Shown: positions 50,396-58,221 of the stretch, one piece after another
Layout of the letters: the number at the start of each line of letters is the position of its first letter
How positions within the stretch are numbered: position 1 is the first letter of the stretch
Source of the DNA: Mycolicibacterium novocastrense
Lineage (GTDB): Bacteria; Actinomycetota; Actinomycetes; Mycobacteriales; Mycobacteriaceae
NCBI RefSeq assembly: GCF_001570485.1
Contig: NZ_BCTA01000052.1
Location: 124,001-188,000 of the forward strand
Direction of reading: 5' to 3'
DNA: 64,000 nucleotides
Notes under the pieces: generated by a model
Seen by the model: the letters and a program-made list of their open reading frames with translations, nothing else
Database searches by the model: none
What the model was told of the DNA's origin: nothing
Translations under genes and position numbers: made by a program

Positions 50396-50688
50396 TGTTT
50401 CGGATGACGGTCGAGGACGTCTTCGCGATCCGCAACCGCGGTGTGGTGGCGACCGGCCGGGTCGAGGCGGGCACCCTGCGTGTCGGTGACACCGTGCACA
50501 TCAACGGGGGGCCCGGCATCACCGTCGCCGCCATCGAGCAGTTTCGCAAGCAGCGCGACGAGGTCAGCGCCGGCGAGAACGTCGGCGTGCTGTTCAAGGA
50601 CATCGAGCGGACGCAGATCAACCGCGGCGACGTGCTCACCGCGTCCGGCGAGGCGCCGCCGATCGAATCGACCACCATCATCTGCTGA
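50395..50688 (+). CDS. Stand-alone EF-Tu domain-II-like beta-barrel protein
   Basis: 97 residues from ATG 50395, overlapping the SDR stop. The sequence FRMTVEDVFAIRNRGVVATG, VEAGTLRVGDTVHI, IEQFRKQRDEVSAGENVG and INRGDVL reproduces domain II of EF-Tu/IF-2 type GTPases, including the RGxVxTGxVExGxxxVGD core. There is no GTPase domain and the C-terminus is short (ESTTIIC). It may be a small protein-binding module; function unknown. Confidence 0.85.
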   Translation: MFRMTVEDVFAIRNRGVVATGRVEAGTLRVGDTVHINGGPGITVAAIEQFRKQRDEVSAGENVGVLFKDIERTQINRGDVLTASGEAPPIESTTIIC

Positions 50689-50749
50689 GGTTCGATTCGC
50701 GCTGATCGCAACGGATGCCTGCGCGCGTTGCCCGACATACGGTCCGCGC

Positions 50750-50839
50750 ATGAATGAGGACTGGCTCGCCGTCATTGTCGGCCTTTCGCTGCTCGCACTC
50801 GTCCTGGTGGGGGTGATCCCGGGAAGCGTGATCCCGTGA
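50750..50839 (+). CDS. 29-residue single-span membrane peptide coupled to yeiH
   Basis: ATG 50750 opens MNEDWLAVIVGLSLLALVLVG... and stops at 50837-50839, overlapping the GTG start of the transporter (GTGA). One hydrophobic segment (about residues 6-24) with acidic N-terminus fits a single membrane span. Coding is supported by the amphipathic-free hydrophobic composition and the stop-start overlap. It may be a transporter accessory subunit or a coupling leader. Confidence 0.6.
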   Translation: MNEDWLAVIVGLSLLALVLVGVIPGSVIP

Positions 50840-51945
50840 CCGAGCAGACGACCGCAACGACGAGGCCGCAGACTTCGGGCGTCGGTTACGCCGTCGCCGG
50901 TGTGCTCGTGGTGCTCGCGCTGGGCGCGGTGACGCGTTACCTGGAAGCGCAGGTGCCGCAGTGGGCCGATGGCACCGCGTTCGAGCGAGTCGCGAAATCC
51001 ATCGAATTCCCGGTGTACGCCATCGCTTTGGGACTACTGGGCAACTTCGTGTTGTCCCGCCTGGCCCTGCGCGACGCGCTGTCGCGCGGCTTTCGCACCG
51101 AGTTCTTCATCAAGACCGGCCTGGTGCTGCTCGGTGCGTCGATCAACCTCAAGGTGCTCGTCACCGCGGCGGGCCCAGCGATCGTCCAGGCGCTGCTGTT
51201 GATCTCGATCGTGTTCGGCTTCACCTGGTGGCTGGGCGGGGTGCTGCGGCTGGAGGACAAACTGCGCGCCCTGCTCGCGTCGGCGGTGTCGATCTGCGGG
51301 GTGAGCGCAGCCATCGCTGCGGCCGGCGCCGTGCAGGCCAAGCGCGAGCAACTCGCCTATGCGGCGTCCCTGGTGATCGCGTTCGCTCTGCCCTCGATCT
51401 TCCTGTTGCCTTGGCTGGCAGACGTTTTCAACCTCTCCGACGCGGTGGCCGGTGCCTGGATCGGCGGCAACATCGACACCACCGCCGCCGTCGCCGCAGC
51501 CGGCGCCATCGCCGGCGAGGACGCGCTGCAGATCGCGACGATCGTCAAGACCACGCAGAACGCGCTGATCGGGGTGGTCGCGATCGCGCTCACCGCCTAC
51601 TTCGCGCTGAAGGTCGAACGGCGATCGGCGGCAGAGGCCCGGCCGTCGCTCGGCCAGTTCTGGGAACGCTTTCCCAAGTTCGTGCTCGGCTTCATCGCCG
51701 CGTCGATCGTCGGCACCCTGTATCTGGCATGGGGCGGGGACAAATCGGCGATCAGCACCCTCAACGATCTGCGGACGTGGTTTCTGATCTTCGCGTTCGT
51801 CGCGATCGGCCTGGAGTTCTCGCTCAAGGGACTCAGGGAGGCCGGATGGCGCCCGATCGCGTTGTTCGCGTCGGCGACCGTGGTGAACATCGTCGCGGCC
51901 CTCGGACTGGCCGTCGTGTTGTTCGGGAACTTCCAGGTCGGTTAG
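50836..51945 (+). CDS. YeiH-family putative sulfate exporter (UPF0324)
   Basis: 369 residues from GTG 50836, with about ten membrane segments. Family landmarks: KTGLVLLGASINLKVL, SICGVSAAIAAAGAV, GAWIGGNIDTTAAVAAAGAI and VKTTQNALIGVVAIALTAY. YeiH proteins are annotated as sulfate/sulfite or related anion exporters, mostly by inference. The small peptide gene upstream is translationally coupled. Confidence 0.88.
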   Translation: MTEQTTATTRPQTSGVGYAVAGVLVVLALGAVTRYLEAQVPQWADGTAFERVAKSIEFPVYAIALGLLGNFVLSRLALRDALSRGFRTEFFIKTGLVLLGASINLKVLVTAAGPAIVQALLLISIVFGFTWWLGGVLRLEDKLRALLASAVSICGVSAAIAAAGAVQAKREQLAYAASLVIAFALPSIFLLPWLADVFNLSDAVAGAWIGGNIDTTAAVAAAGAIAGEDALQIATIVKTTQNALIGVVAIALTAYFALKVERRSAAEARPSLGQFWERFPKFVLGFIAASIVGTLYLAWGGDKSAISTLNDLRTWFLIFAFVAIGLEFSLKGLREAGWRPIALFASATVVNIVAALGLAVVLFGNFQVG

Positions 51946-51958
51946 CTACGCTCGCCGG

Positions 51959-52876
51959 GTGGCCAAGGGGCTGACTCGGCGAGGGTTCCTGACGGCGAGC
52001 GCGGGCGCGGCGCTCGCCACCGCGGGATTCGCGGCCGGATGCGGTTCGGACAAGCCGGGCACCGTGGCCAAGGACGGCTCGGTCACCGTCAAGCACGCCT
52101 TCGGCGAGACCAAGATCCCGGCACCGCCCACGCGGGTGGTCAGCGCCGGACTGACGGGGCAGGACGACCTCCTCGCGCTCGGCGTCGTACCGGTGGCAGT
52201 GACCGAATGGTTCGGCGGTGAACCGTTCGCAGTGTGGCCCTGGGCGCGACCGAAACTCGGCTCCGCGCAACCAGCCGTGCTCAGCCTCGCCGAGGGCGTC
52301 CAGGTCGATCAGATCGCCGCGCTCAACCCCGACCTCATCGTCGCCACCAACGCCGGACTCGACTCGGACACCTACTTGAGGCTGTCGGAGATCGCGCCGA
52401 CCGTCGCACAATCGGGGGCCGACGCGTTTTTCGAGCCGTGGAAACAACAGGCCACCACCATCGGGCAGGCGGTGTTCAAACACGACGAGATGCAAGCCCT
52501 GATCGTCGGCGTCGGCGATCGGTTCATCGCGGTCGCCGAAAGCAATCCCGGTTTCGCGGGCAGGACGGCGGCGCTGCTGCACGGTCATCTGTCCGGCGGT
52601 GAACCCCGGGCGCTCGCACCCGCATGGCGCGCCGAGTTCCTCACCGCGATGGGCCTGAACGTCACCGACGGACTCGACGCCGACGTGCTGATCTGGGCCA
52701 CCGAGTCCGACGAGGAACAGGCAGCGCTTCTGGCAGACCCGAAGATCGCCGAGCGGGGCACGGCGAACATCTTCACCGGCAAGGAACTCGCCGGCGCGAT
52801 CGCGTTCGCCTCACCGCTGTCCTATCCCCTGGTGGCCGATCAACTGCCGCCGCGCATCGCCCAAGCGCTGGCCTGA
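51959..52876 (+). CDS. Tat-exported iron-siderophore ABC binding lipoprotein (FecB2-like)
   Basis: 305 residues from GTG 51959. Twin-arginine signal (TRRGFLTASAG, Arg7-Arg8) followed by a lipobox with Cys28 (GFAAGC), so it is exported folded and lipid-anchored. The mature part is a type III binding protein (TRVVSAGLTGQDDLLALGV, LNPDLIVATNAGLDSDTYLR). Position next to pxpBC and aac(2') matches, from memory, Rv0265c (FecB2) of M. tuberculosis, which binds siderophore/heme. No permease or ATPase genes adjoin. Confidence 0.88.
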   Translation: MAKGLTRRGFLTASAGAALATAGFAAGCGSDKPGTVAKDGSVTVKHAFGETKIPAPPTRVVSAGLTGQDDLLALGVVPVAVTEWFGGEPFAVWPWARPKLGSAQPAVLSLAEGVQVDQIAALNPDLIVATNAGLDSDTYLRLSEIAPTVAQSGADAFFEPWKQQATTIGQAVFKHDEMQALIVGVGDRFIAVAESNPGFAGRTAALLHGHLSGGEPRALAPAWRAEFLTAMGLNVTDGLDADVLIWATESDEEQAALLADPKIAERGTANIFTGKELAGAIAFASPLSYPLVADQLPPRIAQALA

Positions 52877-52888
52877 GAAGATTGCGCG

Positions 52889-53590
52889 GTGACCGCCGAC
52901 GCCGAGGCCAAACACCGCGGGTTCGCGACCACGGGATCGGCCTACTATCCGACGCTGGTCGCGGTCTTCACCGGCCTGGTGCTGATCTCCAATGTCGCGG
53001 CGACCAAGGGCGTCGCCTTCGGCCCGATCATCGGGGACTGGTCGCTGATCACCGACGGTGGATTCGTCGTCTTTCCGCTGACCTACGTGATCGGCGACGT
53101 GTTGTCGGAGGTGTACGGGTTCAGGGCCACCCGGCGCGCGATCTACATCGCGTTCGTGATGGAGGCCCTGGCGGCGTTCACGTTCTGGCTCACCGCCGTG
53201 TTGCCGCCCGCCGACTTCTACACCAACCAGGCGGCGTTCGAGGCCGTGATGAAGCCGTTCACCTTGTTGGTGATCGCGGGGCTGGCCGGGTTCCTGGTCG
53301 GGCAGACGCTCAACGCGTGGGTCGTGGTGAAGATCAAGGCCCGGGTGGGCGAGAAGCATCTGTGGGCCCGGTTGATCGGGTCGACGGTCGTCGGCGAGTT
53401 CGCCGACACCCTGGTGTTCTGCAGCATCGCCGCGGCTGCCATCGGGATCAACACATGGCGCGACTTCGCCGTCTACGTGGCGCTGGGGTGGGTCTACAAG
53501 ACCGGGGTGGAAGTGGTCGCGCTGCCCGTGACGTACCGGGTGATCGCCTTCATCAAGCGTCGCGAGCCGACGTATCGGCCCGCCGCTTGA
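52889..53590 (+). CDS. Queuosine-precursor transporter (YhhQ/QPTR family)
   Basis: 233 residues from GTG 52889 with six or so membrane segments. Family signatures: ISNVAATKGVAFGP, FPLTYVIGDVLSEVYGFRAT, WARLIGSTVVGEFADTLVFC, GWVYKTGVEVVALPVTYRVI. The family imports queuine or preQ precursors for tRNA queuosine. Twelve bases after the FecB2-like gene, possibly co-transcribed. Confidence 0.9.
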   Translation: MTADAEAKHRGFATTGSAYYPTLVAVFTGLVLISNVAATKGVAFGPIIGDWSLITDGGFVVFPLTYVIGDVLSEVYGFRATRRAIYIAFVMEALAAFTFWLTAVLPPADFYTNQAAFEAVMKPFTLLVIAGLAGFLVGQTLNAWVVVKIKARVGEKHLWARLIGSTVVGEFADTLVFCSIAAAAIGINTWRDFAVYVALGWVYKTGVEVVALPVTYRVIAFIKRREPTYRPAA

Positions 53591-53665
53591 GGCATCGCTA
53601 AAACTCCTCTGGCAAGGCTCATAGAGCAGGGGTATTGCAGGCTACTCGCGGGTAATTTCTCAGGT

Positions 53666-54355
53666 ATGACCGTGACAGCCGAAATGGAACGTGGCATGCG
53701 AGGCGCCGGCTCCGTTCCGATCCGCGACTACGGAGACCGGGCGCTGTTGCTCGAGTTCGACAGCACCGCCGAGGTGTTGGCGTGGACCGATGCGATCCGA
53801 CGGGCCGACCTGCCCGGTGTCCTCGACATCGTGCCTGCCGCGCGCACCGTGTTGGTCAAACTCGAGGGTCCCCGGTACCAGGCGCCGACACGTCAGCGTC
53901 TCGGCGGCTTACGCATCGACGCCGATCCGGAGGCGGAGTTGACACCGCCGACCGACGGCCGCGCCGACGTCACCATCGACGTCGTCTACGACGGGCCCGA
54001 TCTCGACGACGTGGCCCGGCTGACGGGGCTGAGCCGCGACGACGTCATCGCCGCGCACACCGGCAGCCTGTGGCGGGTCGGGTTCGGCGGGTTCGCTCCC
54101 GGCTTCGCCTATCTCGTCGGCGGTGACCGCCGACTCGAGGTGCCGCGGCGCTCCGAGCCGCGGACAAAAGTGCCCGCCGGCGCCGTGGGGCTGGCGGGCG
54201 AGTTCAGCGGCGTCTACCCGCGCGAGTCCCCCGGCGGCTGGCAGTTGATCGGCCGCACCTCGAAAGATCAAGCGCTGCTGTGGGACATCAACAGGGACAA
54301 CCCGGCGCTGCTGACGTCGGGCATGTGGGTGCAGTTCCGGGCGGTCCGGTCATGA
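53666..54355 (+). CDS. pxpB: 5-oxoprolinase subunit B (PxpB; allophanate-hydrolase subunit 1-like)
   Basis: 229 residues from ATG 53666. RDYGDRALLLEFDSTAEVL, ARTVLVKLEGPRY and the active-region WRVGFGGFAPGFAYLVGGD with PRRSEPRTKVPAGAVGLAG are typical of PxpB/KipI. With PxpA and PxpC it hydrolyses 5-oxoproline to glutamate using ATP. The pair pxpB-pxpC is here (4-base overlap); pxpA is not in the window. Confidence 0.9.
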   Translation: MTVTAEMERGMRGAGSVPIRDYGDRALLLEFDSTAEVLAWTDAIRRADLPGVLDIVPAARTVLVKLEGPRYQAPTRQRLGGLRIDADPEAELTPPTDGRADVTIDVVYDGPDLDDVARLTGLSRDDVIAAHTGSLWRVGFGGFAPGFAYLVGGDRRLEVPRRSEPRTKVPAGAVGLAGEFSGVYPRESPGGWQLIGRTSKDQALLWDINRDNPALLTSGMWVQFRAVRS

Positions 54356-55239
54356 TGACGACGCTGGAGATCTTGCGCTCGGGCCCGTTGGCTCTGGTCG
54401 AGGACCTGGGTCGTCCCGGGTTGGCGCACATGGGGGTGGGCCGCTCCGGGGCCGCCGACCGCCGCTCGCACACACTGGCCAACCGCCTGGTGGCCAACCC
54501 CGGCGATCGGGCCACCATCGAGGTGACGTTCGGCGGGCTGGCGGCTCGGGTGCACGGTGGCGATATCGCGATCGCGGTCACCGGCGCCGACACCGATCCG
54601 TCGGTCGACGGAGTGTTGTTCGGCACCAACAGCATTCACTACGCCCGTGACGGTGAGGTGATCTCGCTCGGCGCCCCGCGCTCCGGTCTTCGGACATATC
54701 TGGCGGTGCGCGGCGGCATCGACGTCGAGCCGGTGCTGGGCTCGCGGTCGTATGACGTGATGTCGGCGATCGGCCCGCAACCGCTGCGGGCGGGTGATGT
54801 GCTGCCCGTCGGCGAACACACCGAGGACTTCCCCGAACTCGACCAGGCTCCGGTCGCGGCCATCGAGGACGACGTGCTCGAGTTGACCGTGGTGCCCGGC
54901 CCGCGCGACGACTGGTTCGTCGACCCGGAGGTGTTGATCCGCACGAACTGGCAGGCGACCAACAAGAGCGACCGTGTCGGCATGCGGTTGGTCGGCAGGC
55001 CGCTCGAGTACCGCTGGCCGGACCGGCAACTGTCGAGCGAGGGCGCCACACGAGGCGCAATTCAGGTGCCGCCGAACGGTTTTCCCGTCATTCTCGGACC
55101 GGATCACCCGGTCACGGGCGGGTACCCGGTGATCGGTGTGGTCGCCGACGAGGACATTGACAAGGTCGCTCAGGTGCGTCCCGGGCAAACTGTGCGGATG
55201 CATTGGTCGCAGCCGCGCCGACCGTTCGGGGACCGTTAG
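54352..55239 (+). CDS. pxpC: 5-oxoprolinase subunit C (PxpC; biotin-dependent carboxyltransferase-like)
   Basis: 295 residues from ATG 54352 (ATG 54355 equally possible), overlapping the pxpB stop. LVEDLGRPGLAHMGVGRSGA, ADRRSHTLANRLVANPGDRA, TYLAVRGGIDVEPVLGSRS and GFPVILGPDHPVTGGYPVIG are characteristic. Works with PxpB (KipA/KipI pair). Synteny in M. tuberculosis: Rv0264c-Rv0263c, from memory. Confidence 0.9.
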   Translation: MMTTLEILRSGPLALVEDLGRPGLAHMGVGRSGAADRRSHTLANRLVANPGDRATIEVTFGGLAARVHGGDIAIAVTGADTDPSVDGVLFGTNSIHYARDGEVISLGAPRSGLRTYLAVRGGIDVEPVLGSRSYDVMSAIGPQPLRAGDVLPVGEHTEDFPELDQAPVAAIEDDVLELTVVPGPRDDWFVDPEVLIRTNWQATNKSDRVGMRLVGRPLEYRWPDRQLSSEGATRGAIQVPPNGFPVILGPDHPVTGGYPVIGVVADEDIDKVAQVRPGQTVRMHWSQPRRPFGDR

Positions 55240-55265
55240 TCACACGACGCTGGTAGAAAAGCAGT

Positions 55266-55835
55266 GTGCATGTTCAGGATCCACTGACTTCCGTCGTGCG
55301 CATCCACAGCGCACGGCTGATCCATACCTCCGACCTCGACCCGGAGACCCGCGCGGACGCCAAGCGCATGGTCATCGGCGCCTTTGAAGGCGAGTTCACC
55401 GAAGTCGACTGGGAGCACTCGCTCGGCGGCATGCACGCGATGATCTTCGACCACGGCGCGCTGATCGCGCACGCGGCGGTGGTGCAACGCCGGCTGCTGT
55501 ACCGCAACACCGCGCTGCGGTGTGGATACGTCGAAGCGGTCGCGGTGCGTGAGGACTGGCGCGGGCAGGGCCTGGCCCGCGCGGTGATGGACGCCGCCGA
55601 GCAGGTGATCCGTGGGGCGTATCAGCTCGGAGCCCTCAGCGCGAGCGACGCCGGCAGGCCGATCTACACGGCCCGCGGTTGGCTGTCGTGGCAGGGGCCC
55701 ACGTCGGTGTTGGCGCCGGCCGGGTTGACCCGCACTCCCGACGACGACAACGCGCTGTTCGTGCTGCCCGTCAGTGTCGAGCTCGACACCAGCGCCGAGA
55801 TCACGTGCGACTGGCGCGACGGCGACGTCTGGTGA
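55266..55835 (+). CDS. aac(2')-I: Aminoglycoside 2'-N-acetyltransferase, AAC(2')-I type
   Basis: 189 residues. GNAT fold with acetyl-CoA loop VREDWRGQGLARAVMDAAEQ near residue 97, preceded by LRCGYVEAVAV and followed by YQLGALSASDAG and GWLSWQGPTSVLAPAGLTRT; the C-terminus TSAEITCDWRDGDVW is diagnostic. These closely match mycobacterial AAC(2')-Ic/Id, which acetylate the 2' amine of gentamicin-class aminoglycosides. It is chromosomal and syntenic (Rv0262c), so it is intrinsic rather than acquired. Start GTG 55266. Physiological substrate is uncertain. Confidence 0.93.
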   Translation: MHVQDPLTSVVRIHSARLIHTSDLDPETRADAKRMVIGAFEGEFTEVDWEHSLGGMHAMIFDHGALIAHAAVVQRRLLYRNTALRCGYVEAVAVREDWRGQGLARAVMDAAEQVIRGAYQLGALSASDAGRPIYTARGWLSWQGPTSVLAPAGLTRTPDDDNALFVLPVSVELDTSAEITCDWRDGDVW

Positions 55836-55983
55836 GACTCACACCCGTGCCGCGTGTCAGGTGAGGGGAAGTTCACGGCGGGGTCACCGCGCGGCATGTT
55901 GATGCAATAACGCCTCGTTAACGTCCGATTTCATGGAGGGCTGCAGGCTTCGGGCGGTGCCGACACGCCTCGGAAATGACCAA

Positions 55984-55999
55984 GTAATCGCTTGGAAAC
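55984..55999 (+). promoter_or_regulatory. Candidate GlnR box upstream of hemD-like gene
   Basis: GTAAT-CGCTTG-GAAAC matches the GlnR half-site pair (GTnAC-N6-GAAAC) except for one base. It ends 22 bases before the ATG at 56022. GlnR controls nitrogen assimilation genes including nitrite reductase in actinobacteria; hemD-cbiX supply siroheme for the convergent nirBD. The remaining part of the 186-base gap (55,836-56,021) shows nothing else definite. Confidence 0.45.
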
Positions 56000-56021
56000 A
56001 TGCGCTGCCTACACAGGTTCC

Positions 56022-57170
56022 ATGACTGAGCCGGACTGGGCGCCGCTGACCGGATTCCGGGTGGCCGTGACGTCCGCTCGGCGCGCCGACGAGCTGAGCG
56101 CGCTGCTACGCCGCCGCGGGGCGACGGTGACCAGCGCGGCCGCGATCCAGATGGTGCCGTTGCCCGACGACGACGAACTGCGCACCCACACCGAAAGCCT
56201 GATCGCTGTACCGCCCGACATCGTGATCGCCACCACGGGCATCGGGTTCCGCGGCTGGATCGCCGCGGCCGACGGCTGGGGGCTGGCGAACGACCTGACC
56301 GCGGCGCTCGCAAAGGCGCGCGTGGTGTCGCGCGGACCCAAGGCGACCGGTGCGCTGCGCGCCGCCGGGCTACCCGAGGAGTGGTCCCCGGACTCGGAGT
56401 CGTCACGCGAACTGCTGCACTACCTCGTCGAGGGCGGTATCGCCGGGCAGCGGGTCGCGGTGCAGTTGCACGGAGCCACCGAGGACTGGGACCCGTTTCC
56501 CGAGTTCCTCGACGAGTTGCGTGCGGCCGGTGCCGAGGTCGTGCCGATCCGGGTCTACCGGTGGCACCCGGCCCCGCACAACGGCGACTTCGACCAACTG
56601 GTGGCCGGCATCGCCGACGAGAAGTTCGACGCGGTCAGCTTCACCTCGGCGCCCGCTGTCGCGTCGGTGTTGCTGCGGGCCAAAGAGATGGACCTGGAGA
56701 ACCGGGTGATCGCCGCCTTCCGCGGTGACGTGCACGCCATGTGCGTCGGCCCCGTCACCGCCCGGCCCCTGGTCCGGCTCGGCGTGCCGACATCGGCGCC
56801 GGAGCGAATGCGGTTGGGCGCGTTGGTCCGTCACATCACCGATGAACTTCCGCTGTTGTGTTCGCGCACCGTTCGGGTGGCCGGGCACCTGCTCGAGATA
56901 CGCGGCACCTGTGTCCTGGTGGACGGCGCCGTCAAGCCGGTGTCGCCGGCAGGCATGGCGACGATTCGCGCGTTGGCCCACCGCCCGGGAGCGGTGGTGT
57001 CGCGCGCCGACCTGCTGCGGGCTCTGCCCGGCACCGGCACAGACACCCACGCCGTTGAAACAGCCGTGTTGCGACTGCGAACGGCGTTGGGCGACAAGAA
57101 CATCGTGTCGACCGTGGTCAAGCGGGGTTACCGCCTGGCGGTCGAGGACGGTTTGGCGTACGCACCATGA
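56022..57170 (+). CDS. HemD-domain (uroporphyrinogen-III synthase-like) protein with C-terminal winged-helix DNA-binding domain
   Basis: 382 residues from ATG 56022. N-terminal two-lobed HemD domain (FRVAVTSARRADELSALLRR, IATTGIGFRGW, VPIRVYRW, FTSAPAVASVLL) to ~residue 270, then an OmpR/PhoB-type winged helix (LVDGAVKPVSPAGMATIRAL, AVVSRADLLRAL, DTHAVETAVLRLRTAL, VSTVVKRGYRL). The same fusion is known as Rv0260c. It may sense a tetrapyrrole and regulate nitrite-reduction or siroheme genes, and/or retain synthase activity. ATGA overlap with cbiX-like gene. Confidence 0.9.
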   Translation: MTEPDWAPLTGFRVAVTSARRADELSALLRRRGATVTSAAAIQMVPLPDDDELRTHTESLIAVPPDIVIATTGIGFRGWIAAADGWGLANDLTAALAKARVVSRGPKATGALRAAGLPEEWSPDSESSRELLHYLVEGGIAGQRVAVQLHGATEDWDPFPEFLDELRAAGAEVVPIRVYRWHPAPHNGDFDQLVAGIADEKFDAVSFTSAPAVASVLLRAKEMDLENRVIAAFRGDVHAMCVGPVTARPLVRLGVPTSAPERMRLGALVRHITDELPLLCSRTVRVAGHLLEIRGTCVLVDGAVKPVSPAGMATIRALAHRPGAVVSRADLLRALPGTGTDTHAVETAVLRLRTALGDKNIVSTVVKRGYRLAVEDGLAYAP

Positions 57171-57847
57171 GCTATCTACTGGTGGCGCACGGCACCCGCA
57201 AACGAAGCGGTGTCGCGCTGATCGGATACCTCTCCGACCGGGTGTCCACGGCGCTCGGCGCCGCGGTCCACGTCGCGTTCGTCGACGTCCTTGGCCCGAC
57301 ACCGAGTGAAGTGCTGCAGACGCTGGCCGATCGGACGATCCTGGTGCCGGCGTTCCTGGCGCGCGGCTACCACGTCAACGTCGACATCCCCGCGCACGTC
57401 GCGGCCAGCGGACATCGCGGCGTGACCGTGGCCGAGGCGCTCGGGCCCAGCCCGGCGCTGACGCGTGTACTCATGGACCGCTTGATCGAATGCGGTTGGC
57501 GGCCCGGTGATTCGGTGGTGCTGGCGGCGGCGGGTACATCGGATGCCGGTGCGTTGTCGGACTTGCGGCAGATGTCGGCGTTGTTGTCGGCGGTGCTCGG
57601 CGATCGGGTCGAGCTCGCGTATGCCGCCACCGGCGAACCACGCGTCGCCGACGCAGTGGCGCGGCTACGTCGTAGGGGTGCGCGCAGGGTGGTGGTGGCC
57701 TCGTACCTGTTGGCCGAGGGACTGTTTCAGGACAGACTGCGCGACAGCGGGGCGGATGCGGTCGCCGATCCGCTCGGCACCCATCCGGCGATGGTGCGGT
57801 TGATCGCCAACCGGTTCCGCCGGGCCCGCGTTCCGCTGGCGGCCTGA
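57167..57847 (+). CDS. Sirohydrochlorin chelatase (CbiX/SirB family)
   Basis: 226 residues. Chelatase motif LLVAHGTRKRSG at the N-terminus gives the metal-binding His9, and PAFLARGYHVNVDIPAHV holds a second His set; the second half repeats the fold (VLAAAGTSDAGALSDLRQMS, VVVASYLLAEGLFQDRL). Inserts Fe2+ (siroheme) or Co2+ into sirohydrochlorin. Siroheme is the NirB cofactor and nirBD are the next genes on the opposite strand, so iron chelation is the likely role. Confidence 0.9.
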   Translation: MSYLLVAHGTRKRSGVALIGYLSDRVSTALGAAVHVAFVDVLGPTPSEVLQTLADRTILVPAFLARGYHVNVDIPAHVAASGHRGVTVAEALGPSPALTRVLMDRLIECGWRPGDSVVLAAAGTSDAGALSDLRQMSALLSAVLGDRVELAYAATGEPRVADAVARLRRRGARRVVVASYLLAEGLFQDRLRDSGADAVADPLGTHPAMVRLIANRFRRARVPLAA

Positions 57848-57873
57848 GGTTTGCCCGCGGATGAGGAGGAGTG

Positions 57874-58221
57874 TCAGCCGCGGACTTCGACCTGCCCGTC
57901 GGCGGTGAGGCGCGTCGGGTAGACCGGCAGCGAGACCTCGGGATCGTCGAGACACACACCGTCGTCGAGCGCGAAGGCCTGCTTCTTGATCGGCGACTGC
58001 ACGGTCGGGCGGCCGCCCCGATCGCCGACGATGCCGCGCGACATCACCGCGGCCCCGGAGAACGGGTCGATGTTGCTTATCGCGTGCAGCGATCCGTCAT
58101 CCAGACGGAACAGCGCCGCCTGGCTGCCGTCGGCCAGTAACACGCCGACACCGCGGTTCGGAATCAGGAAGTCGTAATGGCAGGCCGTGGTCCAAACCTG
58201 AACCTCGTTGAGAATTGTCAT
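57874..58221 (-). CDS. nirD: Assimilatory nitrite reductase small subunit
   Basis: 115 residues from ATG 58221, overlapping the nirB stop (ATGA). Rieske-like fold without the cluster ligands (FLIPNRGVGVLLADGSQAAL, DPFSGAAVMSRGIVGDRGG, VQSPIKKQAFALDDGVCLDD), which is normal for NirD. Forms NADH-dependent nitrite reductase with NirB, reducing nitrite to ammonium. Confidence 0.93.
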   Translation of the reverse strand: MTILNEVQVWTTACHYDFLIPNRGVGVLLADGSQAALFRLDDGSLHAISNIDPFSGAAVMSRGIVGDRGGRPTVQSPIKKQAFALDDGVCLDDPEVSLPVYPTRLTADGQVEVRG

